Assembly: GCA_003243955.1 (NCBI GenBank)
Contig: QHCE01000080.1
Span: 1-57,861, forward strand
Origin: Acidimicrobiales bacterium
Lineage (GTDB): Bacteria; Actinomycetota; Actinomycetes; Mycobacteriales; QHCE01
Direction: 5' to 3'
DNA length: 57,861 nucleotides
Within the stretch, counting starts at the first letter, position 1. Every line of letters starts with the position of its first letter. The notes beneath the pieces are model-generated. The model worked only from the letters and a program-made list of their open reading frames with translations, did not search any database and had not been told where the DNA came from. Below, piece by piece: positions 22,001 to 32,305 of the stretch. The position numbers and the translations under genes were made by a program.

Positions 22001-23053
22001 GTGGATGTTCAATATACGCTGCCTGTCGTGCAGGAAACGCGCCTCGACACTGCTCGGATCCAGGCGGCTCGCCGGGTAATCGACCCGATCTTTCTCGACA
22101 CTCCGCTGTACCGCTGCGAGGCGCTGGAACCCGACCTCGGGTGCACGGTGAGCATCAAGCTCGAAACGGCGAACCCGGTCCGCAGCTTCAAGGCCCGCGG
22201 CACTGAGGTCGTCGCGAGCCTCCTGGCCGACAGCGACTCGCGAGCTGTGGTGTGCGCCAGCGCGGGCAACCTTGGCCAAGCCCTCGCCTGGTCCGGTCGC
22301 GGCCGGGGACTCGACGTCACCGTCGTGGCATCCCGCTTTGCGCCTGCGGCCAAGCTTGATCGCATCCGCGCATTGGACGCCAGCTTGGAGCTGGTGGACG
22401 GCGACTTCGACACAGCTCGCGAGCGGGCAGCGGCGCTCGCGCGGTACCACGGCATCCGTCTGGTCGAAGACAGTCTGGACATCGAAACCTGCGAGGGCGC
22501 GGCGACCATCGGCCTGGAATTGGCGGACACCGTGCCCCCGTTTGACACCATCCTGATTGCCCTCGGCGGCGGGGCGCTCGCCACCGGTGTAGGTCATGTG
22601 ATAAAGGCCCAGGCACCCGAAGTCGAGGTGATCTGCATCCAGCCGTTGGGCGCACCGGCGATGACGCTCTCCTGGCGCGAACGGCGCGTCGTCACCACCA
22701 ACTCGACCAATACCATCGCCGACGGCGTCGCCGGCCGGCGTCCCATCCCGGCCGTCCTGGACGACCTCCTCCTGGTCGCTGACGACGCCGTCCTGGTCCA
22801 GGAAACGTCGATCATCGCCGGTATGCGGATGCTCCTCGACCACGCTGGCCTCGTCGTCGAACCGTCGGCCGCGCTCGGCATCGCGGCGATCCTCGAAGAC
22901 CGTGAGCGCTTCGCTGGCCGGCACGTGGTCACCGTCGTGTGCGGCAGCAACATCGACGTGGACGCCTATCACGGGTGGATTGGTGCGGCTCCCCACCGTA
23001 CGAAGATGACCGGCGCGCAGAACCAGACCACCGAGACCCGCACCACAGCATAG
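22001..23053 (+). CDS. PLP-dependent threonine/serine dehydratase family protein
   Basis: KLETANPVRSFKARGTEVV, CASAGNLGQALAWSGRG, ALGGGALATGVGHVIK, VVCGSNIDVDAY. Confidence 0.88.
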   Translation: MDVQYTLPVVQETRLDTARIQAARRVIDPIFLDTPLYRCEALEPDLGCTVSIKLETANPVRSFKARGTEVVASLLADSDSRAVVCASAGNLGQALAWSGRGRGLDVTVVASRFAPAAKLDRIRALDASLELVDGDFDTARERAAALARYHGIRLVEDSLDIETCEGAATIGLELADTVPPFDTILIALGGGALATGVGHVIKAQAPEVEVICIQPLGAPAMTLSWRERRVVTTNSTNTIADGVAGRRPIPAVLDDLLLVADDAVLVQETSIIAGMRMLLDHAGLVVEPSAALGIAAILEDRERFAGRHVVTVVCGSNIDVDAYHGWIGAAPHRTKMTGAQNQTTETRTTA

Positions 23054-23081
23054 TCAAGATCTCTCATCCACGATTTCTCGC

Positions 23082-23262
23082 CTAGAAGGGTCCTCCCACT
23101 GTCTCTAGCTGATCCAGTATTGACTCTAGTTCCGCCGCCGGAATTAGATAGGCGGCAAGCTGCCGCGCTCGGTAACCGCCACGCGCTGCCCGCCTTGCCT
23201 TAGGAACATACTTCGAGGCGTTTTGCCGTAGCTCTCGTATACCATCGATTCTATACCTATCA
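23082..23262 (-). pseudogene. Decayed Phd/YefM-type antitoxin relic
   Basis: Minus-strand translation IDGIRELRQNASKYVPKARR...LAAYLIPAAELESILDQLETVGGPF*; the adjacent frame supplies QRVAVTERG in the gap; no plausible start codon. Confidence 0.7.
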
Positions 23263-23285
23263 GGGTGAAGTGCTACAGAGCTTGG

Positions 23286-23780
23286 CTATGCGGTGACAAC
23301 ATTTCCCCCGCTGATCTGCACCGAAATTGGATTCAGTGGCGAGCGGGCCGGGCCACGTAGCACTGCACCATCCGCCGCGTTAAATCGTGAGCCATGGTTC
23401 GGGCAGGTCATCGCGCCACTGTTCGGCTCGTCCACGATAGTGTTCTGGTGCGTGCACCGAGCGTCAAACGCTTTGATTACACCCTCCGATGGCTGGGTCA
23501 GCATGATGCGAAGCCCGCTCTGGTCAGTGACAAGTTTACCGCCGCCGACGGGCACATCAGAAACCTTCGCCAATGATGTGCTGCTATGTGGCGCATCGGC
23601 TGTCGGCTCGCCCGCTCCGGTATCTTTCGACGCGGTGGGAGTGCCGCATGCCGCCAGCGCGCCGACTCCGACGCACGCGGCAGCCGCCAGGCATAGTGCT
23701 TGACGTCGAGGAAGCCCTGCGACTTCGACCGCCCCCGCTGGTTGCATACCGCTAGTCAGCTTCTCGGTCGATTCAGTCAT
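23286..23780 (-). CDS. Rieske [2Fe-2S] protein, Tat-type lipoprotein
   Basis: CTHQNTIVDEPNSGAMTCPNHGSRF cluster motif; N-terminal RRQ...LAACG signal/lipobox. Confidence 0.9.
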   Translation of the reverse strand: MTESTEKLTSGMQPAGAVEVAGLPRRQALCLAAAACVGVGALAACGTPTASKDTGAGEPTADAPHSSTSLAKVSDVPVGGGKLVTDQSGLRIMLTQPSEGVIKAFDARCTHQNTIVDEPNSGAMTCPNHGSRFNAADGAVLRGPARSPLNPISVQISGGNVVTA

Positions 23781-23906
23781 CTCTCACTCCTGGTCGCCAT
23801 TGGCGGGATAGGAACGCGTACCACTCACCGGGTATATCTCGTGGCGCGCCACAATGTTGTGGACAACCGCAACGCTATCGCTACCCGGACAGGAAAGCGA
23901 CGTAAT

Positions 23907-26777
23907 TCAGCCAACTGCGGCCGCGAGTGCGGTGCGCAGAAACTTGCCGGTGTGGCTTTCAGCCACACTTGCCACGTGCTCTGGTGTGCCTTCGGCAACA
24001 ATGGTGCCGCCCCGGTTCCCACCTTCGGGCCCCATGTCAATGACCCAATCCACTGTCTTAATCACATCGAGGTTGTGCTCAACCACAACGATGGTGTTTC
24101 CTGCCGCGACTAGGCGGTCCAGCACACCAAGCAGCTTGCGGATGTCTTCGAAATGTAGCCCCGTTGTGGGCTCGTCGAGCACATAAATGGTTCGGCCGGT
24201 GGAACGTTTCTGTAGCTCAGTCGCCAGCTTTACCCGCTGCGCCTCACCACCGGAGAGCGTGGGTGCACTCTGCCCTAGCCGGACGTACCCGAGTCCCACG
24301 TCTACCAACGTCTTCAAGTATCGATGGATCGTAGTGACGGGTTCGAAAAATTCCGCCGCCTGCTCAATCGGCATTTCGAGTACTTCGGCAATCGTCTTGC
24401 CCTTGTAATGCACCTCCAGCGTTTCGCGGTTGTACCGCGAGCCTTTGCACACCTCGCACGGTACGTACACGTCCGGCAAGAAATTCATCTCAATCTTGAT
24501 CGTGCCGTCGCCAGCACATGCCTCACAGCGGCCACCTTTGATATTGAAGGAAAAACGCCCCTGTGTGTAACCGCGAACCTTTGCCTCTATGGTCTCGGCG
24601 AACAGCTTGCGGATCCGATCAAATACTCCGGTGTAGGTAGCGGGATTGGAGCGCGGGGTGCGCCCAATAGGCGACTGATCAACGCCTACTACTTTATCCA
24701 GCTGCTCGAGCCCGGTAATGCGCTGATGCCGTCCCGGGACCAAACGGGCTTTGTTAATCGTGTTGGCAAGCACCGCATACAGAATGTCATTGACCAAGGT
24801 CGATTTTCCGGAACCGGACACGCCAGTGACCGCAACGAAACAGCCCAGCGGAACCGCTACATCGATTCCGTGCAGGTTGTGCTCCCGCGCTCCTTTAATC
24901 ACGAGCTGCCGCTTCGGATCACGTGGTCGGCGCGTGGTCGGCACCTCGATCCGTGCTCGGCCAGACAAGTAAGCCCCAGTCAGCGACTCCTTTGACTCCA
25001 GCAGCTCCGACACCGGGCCAGAAACCACGACTTTGCCACCGTGCTCGCCGGCGCCTGGACCAATGTCAACTACCCAATCGGCGGTGCGAATAGTGTCCTC
25101 GTCGTGCTCGACCACGATGAGCGTGTTTCCCAGCTCTTTGAGCCGGAGCAGCGTTTGGATCAGCCGCCGATTGTCACGCTGGTGCAGCCCGATGGATGGC
25201 TCATCCAGCACGTACAGCACTCCGACCAGGCCAGATCCGATTTGAGTCGCCAGCCGAATGCGCTGCGCCTCGCCGCCAGAAAGGGTGCCCGCGGGCCGAT
25301 CGAGCGACAGGTAGTCCAGGCCGACGTTGAGCAGGAACGCCAACCGCTCCCCGATCTCTTTAAGTACCCGCTCGGCGATCAAACGCTGACGTTCGTCGAG
25401 AGAAACACTGCTCAGATACTCTGCGAACTCGCCGATGGACAACGCACAAACCTCGGCAATGTTGCGGCCATCAATGGTCACCGCCAGCACCTCAGGTTTG
25501 AGTCGAGCACCATGGCAGCTGGGGCACGCAATGTCGCGCATGTACCCCTCGTAGCGTTCCCGACTGTATTCGCTCTCGGTATCGGCGTGACGGCGTTCCA
25601 GGAACGGGATCACGCCCTCAAACTCGGCATAATAGGAACGTTCCCGACCGTACCGATTCTCATAGCGGACATGCACCTGGGTCTCGTGTCCATGCAGAAT
25701 TGCTTTCTGCGCGCGCCCCGGCAACGCGCGCCACGGCGTATTCACATCGAATGCCAACGCGTCTCCTAGGCCACCGAGTAGCCGCAGAAAGTATTCGCCG
25801 TTGTGCCCGGTAGCCCATGGGGCGATAGCGCCCTGCTCCAACGTGCGTTCCTCATCGGGTATGACAAGCTCGGGGTCGACTTCCTTCTTAGTCCCGATAC
25901 CGCTGCATTCTGTACAGGCCCCAAACGGCGAGTTGAACGAAAATGACCGCGGCTCTAGCGCTTCGAAGGACAAGCCATCATCCAAGCATGCTAAGTGCTC
26001 GGAGAATGTGCGTTCCCGATCAGGATCATCCTCGGCGAGGTCCACAAACTCCAGGATGAGTAGGCCATCTGCCAGTAGCAGCGCGGTCTCCACGGAGTCC
26101 GTGAGCCGGCGTTTAGCGCTCTCCTTAACACTGAGCCGGTCTACCACCACCTCAATGGTGTGCTTTTCCTGCTTTTTGGGCTTAGGTGGATCGGTGAGCG
26201 AGTGCAATACGCCATCGACCCGCACTCGGGCATAGCCTTTGGCCTGTAGCTCGGCAAACAAGTCCGCGTACTCGCCTTTGCGGCCGCGTACCACTGGAGC
26301 GAGCACTTGAAACCGGGTTCCTTCATCCATCGCGAGTACGCGGTCCACGATCTGCTGTGGAGTCTGCCGACTGATGCGTTTGCCGCATTGTGGGCAGTGC
26401 GGCACTCCGGCCCGGGCGTATAGCAGACGCAGATAGTCATACACCTCAGTAATGGTGCCGACGGTGGAGCGGGGATTGCGATTGGTGGACTTTTGGTCGA
26501 TAGAGACCGCCGGGGACAGCCCTTCGATGAAGTCCACATCGGGCTTATCCATCTGGCCCAGGAACTGGCGGGCGTATGCCGACAACGACTCCACATAGCG
26601 ACGTTGACCTTCGGCGAAGATCGTGTCGAATGCCAGGCTGGATTTACCTGAGCCGGATAGTCCGGTGAACACGATCATGCTGTCGCGCGGAAGCTCCACG
26701 CTAATGTCGCGCAGATTGTGTTCCCGCGCGCCGTGGATTACCAGTTTCCCCGGCGAAGCAGTGGATTGATCGACCAT
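23907..26777 (-). CDS. uvrA: Excinuclease ABC subunit A
   Basis: 956 aa; [41 protein letters not shown] and [15 protein letters not shown]. Confidence 0.98.
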   Translation of the reverse strand: MVDQSTASPGKLVIHGAREHNLRDISVELPRDSMIVFTGLSGSGKSSLAFDTIFAEGQRRYVESLSAYARQFLGQMDKPDVDFIEGLSPAVSIDQKSTNRNPRSTVGTITEVYDYLRLLYARAGVPHCPQCGKRISRQTPQQIVDRVLAMDEGTRFQVLAPVVRGRKGEYADLFAELQAKGYARVRVDGVLHSLTDPPKPKKQEKHTIEVVVDRLSVKESAKRRLTDSVETALLLADGLLILEFVDLAEDDPDRERTFSEHLACLDDGLSFEALEPRSFSFNSPFGACTECSGIGTKKEVDPELVIPDEERTLEQGAIAPWATGHNGEYFLRLLGGLGDALAFDVNTPWRALPGRAQKAILHGHETQVHVRYENRYGRERSYYAEFEGVIPFLERRHADTESEYSRERYEGYMRDIACPSCHGARLKPEVLAVTIDGRNIAEVCALSIGEFAEYLSSVSLDERQRLIAERVLKEIGERLAFLLNVGLDYLSLDRPAGTLSGGEAQRIRLATQIGSGLVGVLYVLDEPSIGLHQRDNRRLIQTLLRLKELGNTLIVVEHDEDTIRTADWVVDIGPGAGEHGGKVVVSGPVSELLESKESLTGAYLSGRARIEVPTTRRPRDPKRQLVIKGAREHNLHGIDVAVPLGCFVAVTGVSGSGKSTLVNDILYAVLANTINKARLVPGRHQRITGLEQLDKVVGVDQSPIGRTPRSNPATYTGVFDRIRKLFAETIEAKVRGYTQGRFSFNIKGGRCEACAGDGTIKIEMNFLPDVYVPCEVCKGSRYNRETLEVHYKGKTIAEVLEMPIEQAAEFFEPVTTIHRYLKTLVDVGLGYVRLGQSAPTLSGGEAQRVKLATELQKRSTGRTIYVLDEPTTGLHFEDIRKLLGVLDRLVAAGNTIVVVEHNLDVIKTVDWVIDMGPEGGNRGGTIVAEGTPEHVASVAESHTGKFLRTALAAAVG

Positions 26778-26904
26778 GGGCTGCGTTGCTCCAGATGCTC
26801 AAGATGGCGGTGGGGTCCGTTATCAAATCTAGCGACTGCTTGTGACAGTTCGACGGCGCGGAGGCGACACAAACACACAGCATATGTCCTCAACTTTCAA
26901 GAAC

Positions 26905-26929
26905 CTAGGTGCTAGGTGCTAGGTGCTAG
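26905..26929. repeat. Tandem 7-bp repeat (ctaggtg x3.6) upstream of vapB-like gene
   Basis: cctaggtgctaggtgctaggtgctag read directly. Confidence 0.9.
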
Positions 26930-26938
26930 AATCACAAT

Positions 26939-27184
26939 ATGGCTAAAACAACGGTAAATATCTCCAATGAGCTTAAGCGCGAGCTCAAGTCGGCCGCGCT
27001 ACGCCGCAATCAAACTGAGGCTGAGATCGTTCGCGACGCCCTTTCGGAATTTATCGAAAACCAGCCCCCTCTACCTGAAGGGCGTTGGGGAATGTTCGCC
27101 AGCGGCGACACCCAACCCATGACATCCGAGCGCTTCGACGCAATACTCGCGGATGGTTTCGGCGCTGAGGGATTTGGTAAATGA
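26939..27184 (+). CDS. Ribbon-helix-helix antitoxin (VapB-type)
   Basis: MAKTTVNISNELKRELKSAALRRNQTEAEIVRDALSEFIENQ. Confidence 0.88.
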   Translation: MAKTTVNISNELKRELKSAALRRNQTEAEIVRDALSEFIENQPPLPEGRWGMFASGDTQPMTSERFDAILADGFGAEGFGK

Positions 27185-27194
27185 GGACTCAGAA

Positions 27195-27623
27195 ATGCTG
27201 ATTTGTGATGCAAATGCCCTTTATGCGGCATACGATAAGGATGAGCCGCGGCATAAGGCAGTTGTAGCAGAACTGAAAGCGGCATCGCGAGAGCCAAAGC
27301 TTCTTTCACCTTTTGTCCTCGCCGAAGTTGACTACTTCATGCTGACTCGGTTGGGAACGAGAGCAGAGAACGCGCTGCTGCAAGACGTGGAAGATGGCGT
27401 GTACGAGCTCTGCCCCATGACCGGCAGTGACGTTGCTCAAGCTCGTGCTCTTATCAACCAGTACGAGGCCCTGGAGATAGGGCTCGCAGATGCCTCTATC
27501 GCCGTACTGGCAGCCCGGCATGAAACAACTCGGCTACTGACCTTTGACGAGAGGCACTCCCGCGCAATCACGCCGCTGTGGGGCGCCGCATTCACACTGC
27601 TTCCCACCGACAGCCGAGGCTAG
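27195..27623 (+). CDS. PIN-domain toxin (VapC-type)
   Basis: MLICDANALYAAYDKDEPRHKAVV...LSPFVLAEVDYFM...LADASIAVLAARHETTRLLTFDERH, with conserved acidic residues. Confidence 0.92.
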   Translation: MLICDANALYAAYDKDEPRHKAVVAELKAASREPKLLSPFVLAEVDYFMLTRLGTRAENALLQDVEDGVYELCPMTGSDVAQARALINQYEALEIGLADASIAVLAARHETTRLLTFDERHSRAITPLWGAAFTLLPTDSRG

Positions 27624-27740
27624 GTCGCTTGACTCCCGCTCGATTCCGTTTTGTCCCATGACGACAGGTGGTGGCGCTGCCAGACTCAGCCGATCGCCGG
27701 CCACAGGTATAGCACTTACAGTTAAAGCACACGCCCCGCT

Positions 27741-28562
27741 TTAATCCGCATAATCAGATGGATCGCCCAGCGAGCTCACCAGCTCGACCAACTCGTCGCA
27801 CACCCCCGGCGCAGCGCAGACCACCGATGGCTCTCGTAGCGTGAAAACTCGCCCATCCAACGTCCGGCTACTCGCACCCACCGCGCTGGTCATACAGATC
27901 CCTGGAGCAAGATCCCAGGGATGCACTGAGAATTGCACACTTGCCCCGAACTGGCCGCTGGCCACCCAGGCCAAGTCCAAGGCGCATGACCCCAACAAGC
28001 GGACCCGAAACGCGCGGTCTAGCAGCTTGGCCAACAACGCGTGCCGAAACCGTTCCGGAAAAAAATCGCTCTCAGTCCGTAAATTTCCCACCCCGACAAT
28101 GACCTGCTCCAGTTTCGCCGGTTCCCGTTGCCGCAGCACTGTGTCATTGCAGCGCGCTGAGCCACCGGCAACAGCCAGGTAACGCTGGTTGAGCACGGGC
28201 AGCCACGTCGCGCCGATCACCGGTATGCCACCTACCACCAGCGCGCAATTCATCCCGCTCAACGGGGAGTGGTGCATAAAATTAGCCGTACCATCGATGG
28301 GATCGATGAGCCAAACTGGTTCACTCGCATGTATATCGGCGCCCCCGAGCTCCTCGCCCGATACTCCGAACCCGGTGGTTCGAGCGAGCGTGTCACCAAT
28401 GAATCGCTCAAGTTCCAAATCGATAGCGGTCGCGTAATCTCTTGGGCCTTTGGTCACTGCGGCTACCGCGCCCATGCCATGGATAAAAGTGGGTTCAGCG
28501 CTGCTCAACACCGCGCCCACCTGCCGAGCAAGCTCTTCAAGCTCGGCGACCGGCAACGTCAT
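27741..28562 (-). CDS. Inositol monophosphatase family protein (SuhB-like)
   Basis: SGEELGG...VWLIDPIDGTANFMHHSPLSGMNCALV and HPWDLAPGICM. Confidence 0.88.
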   Translation of the reverse strand: MTLPVAELEELARQVGAVLSSAEPTFIHGMGAVAAVTKGPRDYATAIDLELERFIGDTLARTTGFGVSGEELGGADIHASEPVWLIDPIDGTANFMHHSPLSGMNCALVVGGIPVIGATWLPVLNQRYLAVAGGSARCNDTVLRQREPAKLEQVIVGVGNLRTESDFFPERFRHALLAKLLDRAFRVRLLGSCALDLAWVASGQFGASVQFSVHPWDLAPGICMTSAVGASSRTLDGRVFTLREPSVVCAAPGVCDELVELVSSLGDPSDYAD

Positions 28563-28572
28563 AGTGAACCCC

Positions 28573-29601
28573 TTAACAGCCTGCACCCATCAACAGACAC
28601 TCCCCTTTGGCAACGATGACCGCGGCGCCAGTGAGTAACGCGGTAGATTCGGTGAGTTCTACGCGCAGCTGACCACCTGGCAGCTCGACTGAGACGATTC
28701 CGCTAGGCAGCCTCCGCGGATCGATATGGGATGCGGTCTCGACCTGTGCCGTACGTAGCGCGACGGCGGCCGCCGCGACCGCCCCGCTACCGCAGGAGTA
28801 AGTCTCACCCGACCCACGTTCGTGAACCCGCATGCGCACGGTCCAAGCTGTTTCGCATGCAGAGGCTGGCGCGGAATCGGCAGCACGCGGCGGCGTGATC
28901 AGCTCGATATTGACTCCTTCCGGGAAAATAGCGGCGTCATACCGGGGCGGGATGCTCAGATCGAATTGGTTCAGAGGCGTAGTGACCACGCAAACGGCGT
29001 GCGGATTACCCACGTTTACGGCGGTGGCGGGCAGTGTTACCCCGCCGATCTGAACCTCGGTGGCTGCACCTAGCTGTGGCATCGAAAGTTCCGTGGTTGC
29101 CGACCCAACAGCTCCCGTCTCACGCGACGAAAGCGGATGGACCCACACTCGTTTGACACCCCCGCGTGTCGCGATGGGAATCAAGCCAGGCTCGACAAGC
29201 CCCTCAGTGACCAGATAGTGCGCAAACACCCGTGTACCATTGCCGCACATCTGTGCCAGCGAGCCGTCTGAGTTGCGGTAGTCCATGAACCATTCGGCCG
29301 CATCCGCGTACTGCACACTATCGGCGTCTTTGGCCGCGGGCACTACTCGCAGCACGCCGTCGCCACCGATCCCAGCCCGGCGATCACAGATCGCCTGGAC
29401 TTGCTCAGGACTCAGCTCTAGCGTCGCGTCGAAATCGGGAAAGATGACGAAATCATTCCGAGTTCCGTGGCCTTTAGCGAACGGAACCCACATTGGCTGT
29501 GTCACGATACGCAGAGGTGGCGCAGATAGGTGCTGTTCTGCTGCGGCGCTCCCTGGCGCTTCGCCTGGCTGTGTTGTCGTCGTCGCCCATGCATCCAGCA
29601 T
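28573..29601 (-). CDS. dapF: Diaminopimelate epimerase
   Basis: FAKGHGTRNDFVIFPD, SLAQMCGNGTRVFAHYL, RGSGETYSCGSGAVAAA. Confidence 0.95.
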   Translation of the reverse strand: MLDAWATTTTQPGEAPGSAAAEQHLSAPPLRIVTQPMWVPFAKGHGTRNDFVIFPDFDATLELSPEQVQAICDRRAGIGGDGVLRVVPAAKDADSVQYADAAEWFMDYRNSDGSLAQMCGNGTRVFAHYLVTEGLVEPGLIPIATRGGVKRVWVHPLSSRETGAVGSATTELSMPQLGAATEVQIGGVTLPATAVNVGNPHAVCVVTTPLNQFDLSIPPRYDAAIFPEGVNIELITPPRAADSAPASACETAWTVRMRVHERGSGETYSCGSGAVAAAAVALRTAQVETASHIDPRRLPSGIVSVELPGGQLRVELTESTALLTGAAVIVAKGECLLMGAGC

Positions 29602-29686
29602 GAACTCCTCCTCCGCCTTGCCATACTCGACCAGATAGCACTAGCTAACTCCGTCGCCTCGCAACGAACGACCTATCCGCACGACC

Positions 29687-30661
29687 TCAGTCTACTACGC
29701 GCAACTGGGTCACCGAGCCGCCTTGCCCCGGCTGCGTCGGGATGGGCCCGAGAGCAACCAGCTGCACTGCCGGCTCCAACAAATCCTCACGCGCACCGTC
29801 TAACCAGTTAATCCGCGTGTCTCGGCGAAACCACGAACGCTGTCGGCGAACAAACTGTCGAGTGCGCAGCGCGGTAGCCGCGATCGCTTCAGCTTCGCTA
29901 AGCTCACCATCGATCAGCTGCAGTACCTGCCGGTATCCCAGCGCGCGACCCGCTGTCGGACCCTCGCGCAACCCCTGCTGGATCAAACTTTGCACCTCAT
30001 CTACCAAGCCCGTGCGCCACATGCGCCTCACACGGGCATCAATTCGTTCATCCAGCACTGCCGACACTGCATCTACCCCGAGATACACCGTGTCATACAC
30101 CGGCTCCGGAGTACGCAACTTCGCTGGAAACGGTTTGCCGGTGAGCTCAATGACTTCCAAGGCTCGGACAATTCGGCGTCCATTGCTGGGAAGAATGACC
30201 AAAGCAGCCGCGGGATCGATCTGTGCCAGCCGCCGGTGCAGAACATATGGGCCGTGCGCGGTGAGTTCGCGCTCGTATGTGCGCCGAATCGCCGGATCGG
30301 TACCCGGAAATTCCATCGCGTCCAGCGCGGCCCGCACATACAGCCCGGAGCCGCCTACCACAATGGGGGTGACGCCTGCAGCCAGCAGCGCATCTATGGC
30401 GGCGCGGGTCCGTTGCTGGTACTCGGCAACGTTTGCGCTCTGCGTCACCGGCCAGATGTCAAGTAGATGATGTACTACTCCAGCACGTTCATGCATCGAG
30501 AGCTTGGCGGTGCCAATGTCCATGCCGCGGTATAGCTGCATTGCATCGGCGTTGATCACCTCGCCGCCCACTCGTTGGGCTAACTGCACAGCAAGCGCGG
30601 ACTTCCCTGCCGCTGTGGGCCCGACCACCGCCACTACCCACGGCCCGGAAGGTGTTCGCAC
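29687..30661 (-). CDS. miaA: tRNA dimethylallyltransferase
   Basis: Likely GTG start VRTPSGPWVVAVVGPTAAGKSALAVQLAQRVGGEVINADAMQLYRGMDIGTAK. Confidence 0.95.
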   Translation of the reverse strand: MRTPSGPWVVAVVGPTAAGKSALAVQLAQRVGGEVINADAMQLYRGMDIGTAKLSMHERAGVVHHLLDIWPVTQSANVAEYQQRTRAAIDALLAAGVTPIVVGGSGLYVRAALDAMEFPGTDPAIRRTYERELTAHGPYVLHRRLAQIDPAAALVILPSNGRRIVRALEVIELTGKPFPAKLRTPEPVYDTVYLGVDAVSAVLDERIDARVRRMWRTGLVDEVQSLIQQGLREGPTAGRALGYRQVLQLIDGELSEAEAIAATALRTRQFVRRQRSWFRRDTRINWLDGAREDLLEPAVQLVALGPIPTQPGQGGSVTQLRVVD

Positions 30662-30666
30662 GCGCG

Positions 30667-31632
30667 CTAAACCAGCACGTCTACGGCAATGGCCGCAAAC
30701 AATAAGGTGAGATAGGTAATGGAAGCATGAAACAGCAACATCGGACGCGGAGCAAGCTCCTGTCGACGGATGCAGGCATGTAAACGATAGGCACAAAAAA
30801 CGAACCAGCCGCCCAGCATGGTCGCGCTGACACCGTAAATCCAGCCCATCGCCAGCGGCCACAAAGCCAATGAACAGGCCACCATAGCCAGGGAGTGCGC
30901 CATAATCTGCCGTGTGACCACTTGCGGCGCGGCCACCACCGGCAGCATGGGAACTCCAGCGCGAGCGTAATCATCGGCGTAACGCATAGCCAGCGGCCAA
31001 TAATGCGGAGGCGTCCAGAAAAAAATCACCCCAAATAGCGCCAGCGCCGGCCATTCAAGGCTGCCGGTCACCGCGGACCAGCCGATTAACACCGGCATGC
31101 ACCCGGCTGCCCCACCCCACACAATGTTTTGCCGGGTACGGCGTTTGAGCAGCATGGTATACACCACGACGTAGAACACGATGGCGGTCAGCGCCAACCC
31201 GGCGGCGAGTAGGTTTGCCGCTACCGCGAGCAGCGCCATTGAAAGCGCGCCCAGGCCGAGGCCAAAGATCGTTGCGGCTCGCGGCGTGACTGTGTGGCGC
31301 GGCAGCGGTCTACGTGCGGTGCGGCGCATGAGCTGATCGATATCACGATCAACGACGCAGTTGAGAGCGTTAGCGCTACCCGCCGCTAGCGCTCCACCTA
31401 GCAACGTGGTCAGCACCAAACCTAGCGAGGGGATACCGCGGGCGGCCAGAAACATGGTCGGCAGCGTGCTTACCAGCAACAGCTCAATGATGCGCGGTTT
31501 AGTCAGCGCAAGGTAACCACCCAAGACGACTTTGATGCGTTGGCGGCGTAGCTGCACGTTGTGGGACTGCCCTATGCGGGCCTCAGATACGGCAGGCTGA
31601 GCGGCGACCGCAGCATCGAGCAATGTCGTCAC
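30667..31632 (-). CDS. ctaB: Protoheme IX farnesyltransferase
   Basis: [48 protein letters not shown]; the longer ORF start lies inside the MITE so an internal GTG is preferred. Confidence 0.94.
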   Translation of the reverse strand: MTTLLDAAVAAQPAVSEARIGQSHNVQLRRQRIKVVLGGYLALTKPRIIELLLVSTLPTMFLAARGIPSLGLVLTTLLGGALAAGSANALNCVVDRDIDQLMRRTARRPLPRHTVTPRAATIFGLGLGALSMALLAVAANLLAAGLALTAIVFYVVVYTMLLKRRTRQNIVWGGAAGCMPVLIGWSAVTGSLEWPALALFGVIFFWTPPHYWPLAMRYADDYARAGVPMLPVVAAPQVVTRQIMAHSLAMVACSLALWPLAMGWIYGVSATMLGGWFVFCAYRLHACIRRQELAPRPMLLFHASITYLTLLFAAIAVDVLV

Positions 31633-31781
31633 GGGACCAGGGGACCTCTCCAAGCAACTTCCAGCCGGCACAACCCGGCGCCCAACCATGGTAACCAGGC
31701 GGTTGGAGTAGGTCAGGATCGGCTGCCTATCGACGACGGCGAACCGCGACTCCCCAGCAATCTCGGCTGACCGCGGCCTTA

Positions 31782-31901
31782 CAACATGGTGCACGATTGC
31801 AAGCTACTGCCATCATCGTCGATGAAACGACCAGGTCAGTGGCAGCGCATTTTTGCCAAGTTCTCCTAACTTGGCAAAAATTTTTATCGTGCACCACCTC
31901 G
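31782..31901 (-). mobile_element. MITE-like element family 1, copy A (reverse orientation)
   Basis: ~120 bp; TIRs caacatggtgcacgat / atcgtgcaccacctcg; flanked by TTA (31779-31781 and 31902-31904); internal hairpin gccaagttctcctaacttggc. Confidence 0.9.
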
Positions 31902-32305
31902 TTACAAGAGACTCCTACCATCAGCAGCGCTGGCTAGAGCTTAATACTCAGCACGTTACAACCGCCGCTGAAATACCTGCCACAGCTACGAGGCGACCGA
32001 TGTCATCGGGGTCACTGTTAATAATCCGATCTCCACCGTGAGCGGCCAGCACCAGTGTGGTGTGAAATCGAATCACTTATATCGGTCATACTACTGATTT
32101 TACACTAAAAGTTACATACCGCAGTGGGACTAGCGATCCAGGGCCTGTTTCAAAGCCTTCCCACCGTCTTGCACCATGACAAGCACATCCGCCTCTTTAA
32201 CTAATCTTCCAAAGCCAGGAGGGCATAAAGTGTCACGATGTGGGTAAGCCGATAGAGTCAAAGGTGGCAACATAGCCAGCCAAAGGCCAGTCAGATGGGG
32301 AACTT

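Noticed and set aside
21941-22996. 351-aa minus-strand ORF opposite the threonine dehydratase-like gene
   Set aside because: Shadow ORF of a high-GC gene; composition is low-complexity and the plus-strand frame carries clear PLP-enzyme motifs.
24324-25769. Long plus-strand ORFs (223 and 242 aa) opposite uvrA
   Set aside because: Overlap UvrA, whose motifs are unambiguous; no independent support.
31633-31794. N-terminal extension of the ctaB ORF ([16 protein letters not shown]...)
   Set aside because: Its ATG lies inside MITE copy A and the sequence is not CtaB-like; the internal GTG at 31632 is preferred.
31927-31942. 16-nt match (gcgctggctagagctt) between the tkt upstream region and tal at 35353-35368
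   Set aside because: Short, isolated, no extension on either side; could be chance or a tiny relic, not enough to call.
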